25,820 nt of DNA. Origin: Larix sibirica. Taxonomy: Eukaryota > Streptophyta > Pinopsida > Pinales > Pinaceae. Below, piece after piece: positions 25,561 through 25,820 of this stretch (position 1 is its first letter; the number at the start of each line of letters is the position of its first letter). The translations under genes were made by a program, and so were the position numbers. The DNA lies in assembly GCA_004151065.3 (NCBI GenBank), contig NWUY0300016140.1, forward strand, positions 36,835-62,654, written 5' to 3'. Below the pieces are notes generated by a model. The model was not told the DNA's origin. It was given only the letters and a program-made list of their open reading frames with translations, and did not search any database.

Positions 25561-25820
25561 ATATACCATTTGGATTATGACCTAGTAAGGGTTCTCTAGA
25601 ACAACTTAAGCCGTATTGTGTCCTCATGTAAAACCCCCAGTTTGACCCTCGTAATGTATTGAATTAGACAATGTAAAATTATGTAAATGTACTAGTATGC
25701 ATTCATAGTGCGGAGCTCAAGGCCAAGGCCCGACTAGTGAATGGATAGGCATGTATAATGTAAATATTTCTATATGGACCATGTGGTTGGCTTGTCATGA
25801 TGACTCAAAATCTATGTAAA
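25560..25820. other. Window edge, nothing firm
   Basis: No clear coding similarity. A gag N-terminus, leader or LTR would be expected here or beyond the edge on the - strand. Confidence 0.3.

Larger units (their letters stand above)
12354..25820 (-). mobile_element. Broken Ty3/gypsy (Tat-like) retrotransposon with nested insertions
   Basis: Read on the - strand from the window's right edge, domains appear in gypsy order: gag, CCHC knuckle, aspartic protease, linker, RT, RNase H, integrase zinc region, integrase core, integrase C-terminus, then an extra RNase H-like domain. Subtracting the LINE (about 1.4 kb) and the 18183-22130 block (about 4 kb) leaves roughly 8 kb, a normal internal length. 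Neither LTR is identified: the 5' side runs off the window and the 3' side is cut at about 12353 by the + strand LTR. Gag-protease and RT-integrase could come from two related copies, since the linker join is interrupted. Every domain carries stops or frameshifts. Confidence 0.8.

Overview
The window looks like nuclear DNA from a seed plant with a large, repeat-rich genome. A gymnosperm such as a conifer is my best guess, from the kinds of retroelement fragments present and their heavy decay; this is inference, not proof. I see no intact host gene. Nearly everything I can name is a broken transposable element, and most of the longer open frames are pieces of these or shadows antisense to them. 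Composition is AT-rich, with three single N bases (5352, 7619, 18230).

Region 1 (1-4150, + strand). A possible LTR scrap (24-155) is followed by a decayed non-LTR (LINE) ORF2 with reverse transcriptase, zf-RVT-like zinc-binding region and plant-type RNase H in order (about 155-2900). Then come the RNase H end of a second LINE (3250-3690) and a possible LINE ORF1-like fragment (3800-4144).

Region 2 (4150-8860). A Ty1/copia gag remnant lies on the - strand (4150-4780), with a weak copia-type primer-binding site further upstream (about 5663-5675). A third LINE RNase H end (6400-6697, +) and a leucine-rich-repeat receptor-like pseudogene fragment (7690-8200, +) follow. The LRR piece sits between two direct copies of a 30-bp AT-rich motif.

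Region 3 (8857-12353). Copy A of a roughly 1.07-kb repeat (8857-9923) is followed by decayed + strand coding matter that runs into a polypurine tract and an LTR with a TATA box (12061-12353).

Region 4 (12354-25820, - strand). This is one broken Ty3/gypsy (Tat-like) element read right to left: gag with tandem Pro/Asn-rich repeats and a CCHC knuckle, aspartic protease, linker, RT, RNase H, integrase zinc domain, integrase core, integrase C-terminus, and a further RNase H-like domain after the integrase. It has been broken by later insertions. The clearest is a 5'-truncated LINE (13862-15279) with a 19-bp target-site duplication. A second interruption of about 4 kb (18183-22130) holds a hairpin, AT-rich repeats, a tRNA-like SINE head, a foldback (MITE-like) element and copy B of the 1.07-kb repeat. 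An unidentified segment (about 15690-16060) also interrupts the RNase H/integrase linker.

The relative order of events is partly readable: the gypsy element came first, and the LINE inserted later, because the gypsy frame rejoins when the LINE is removed. I did not find a clear new functional system. The most notable items are the post-integrase RNase H domain, the LINE 3' ORF with coiled-coil character, the paired 1.07-kb repeats 12.2 kb apart, and a perfect 21-bp hairpin touching an N.
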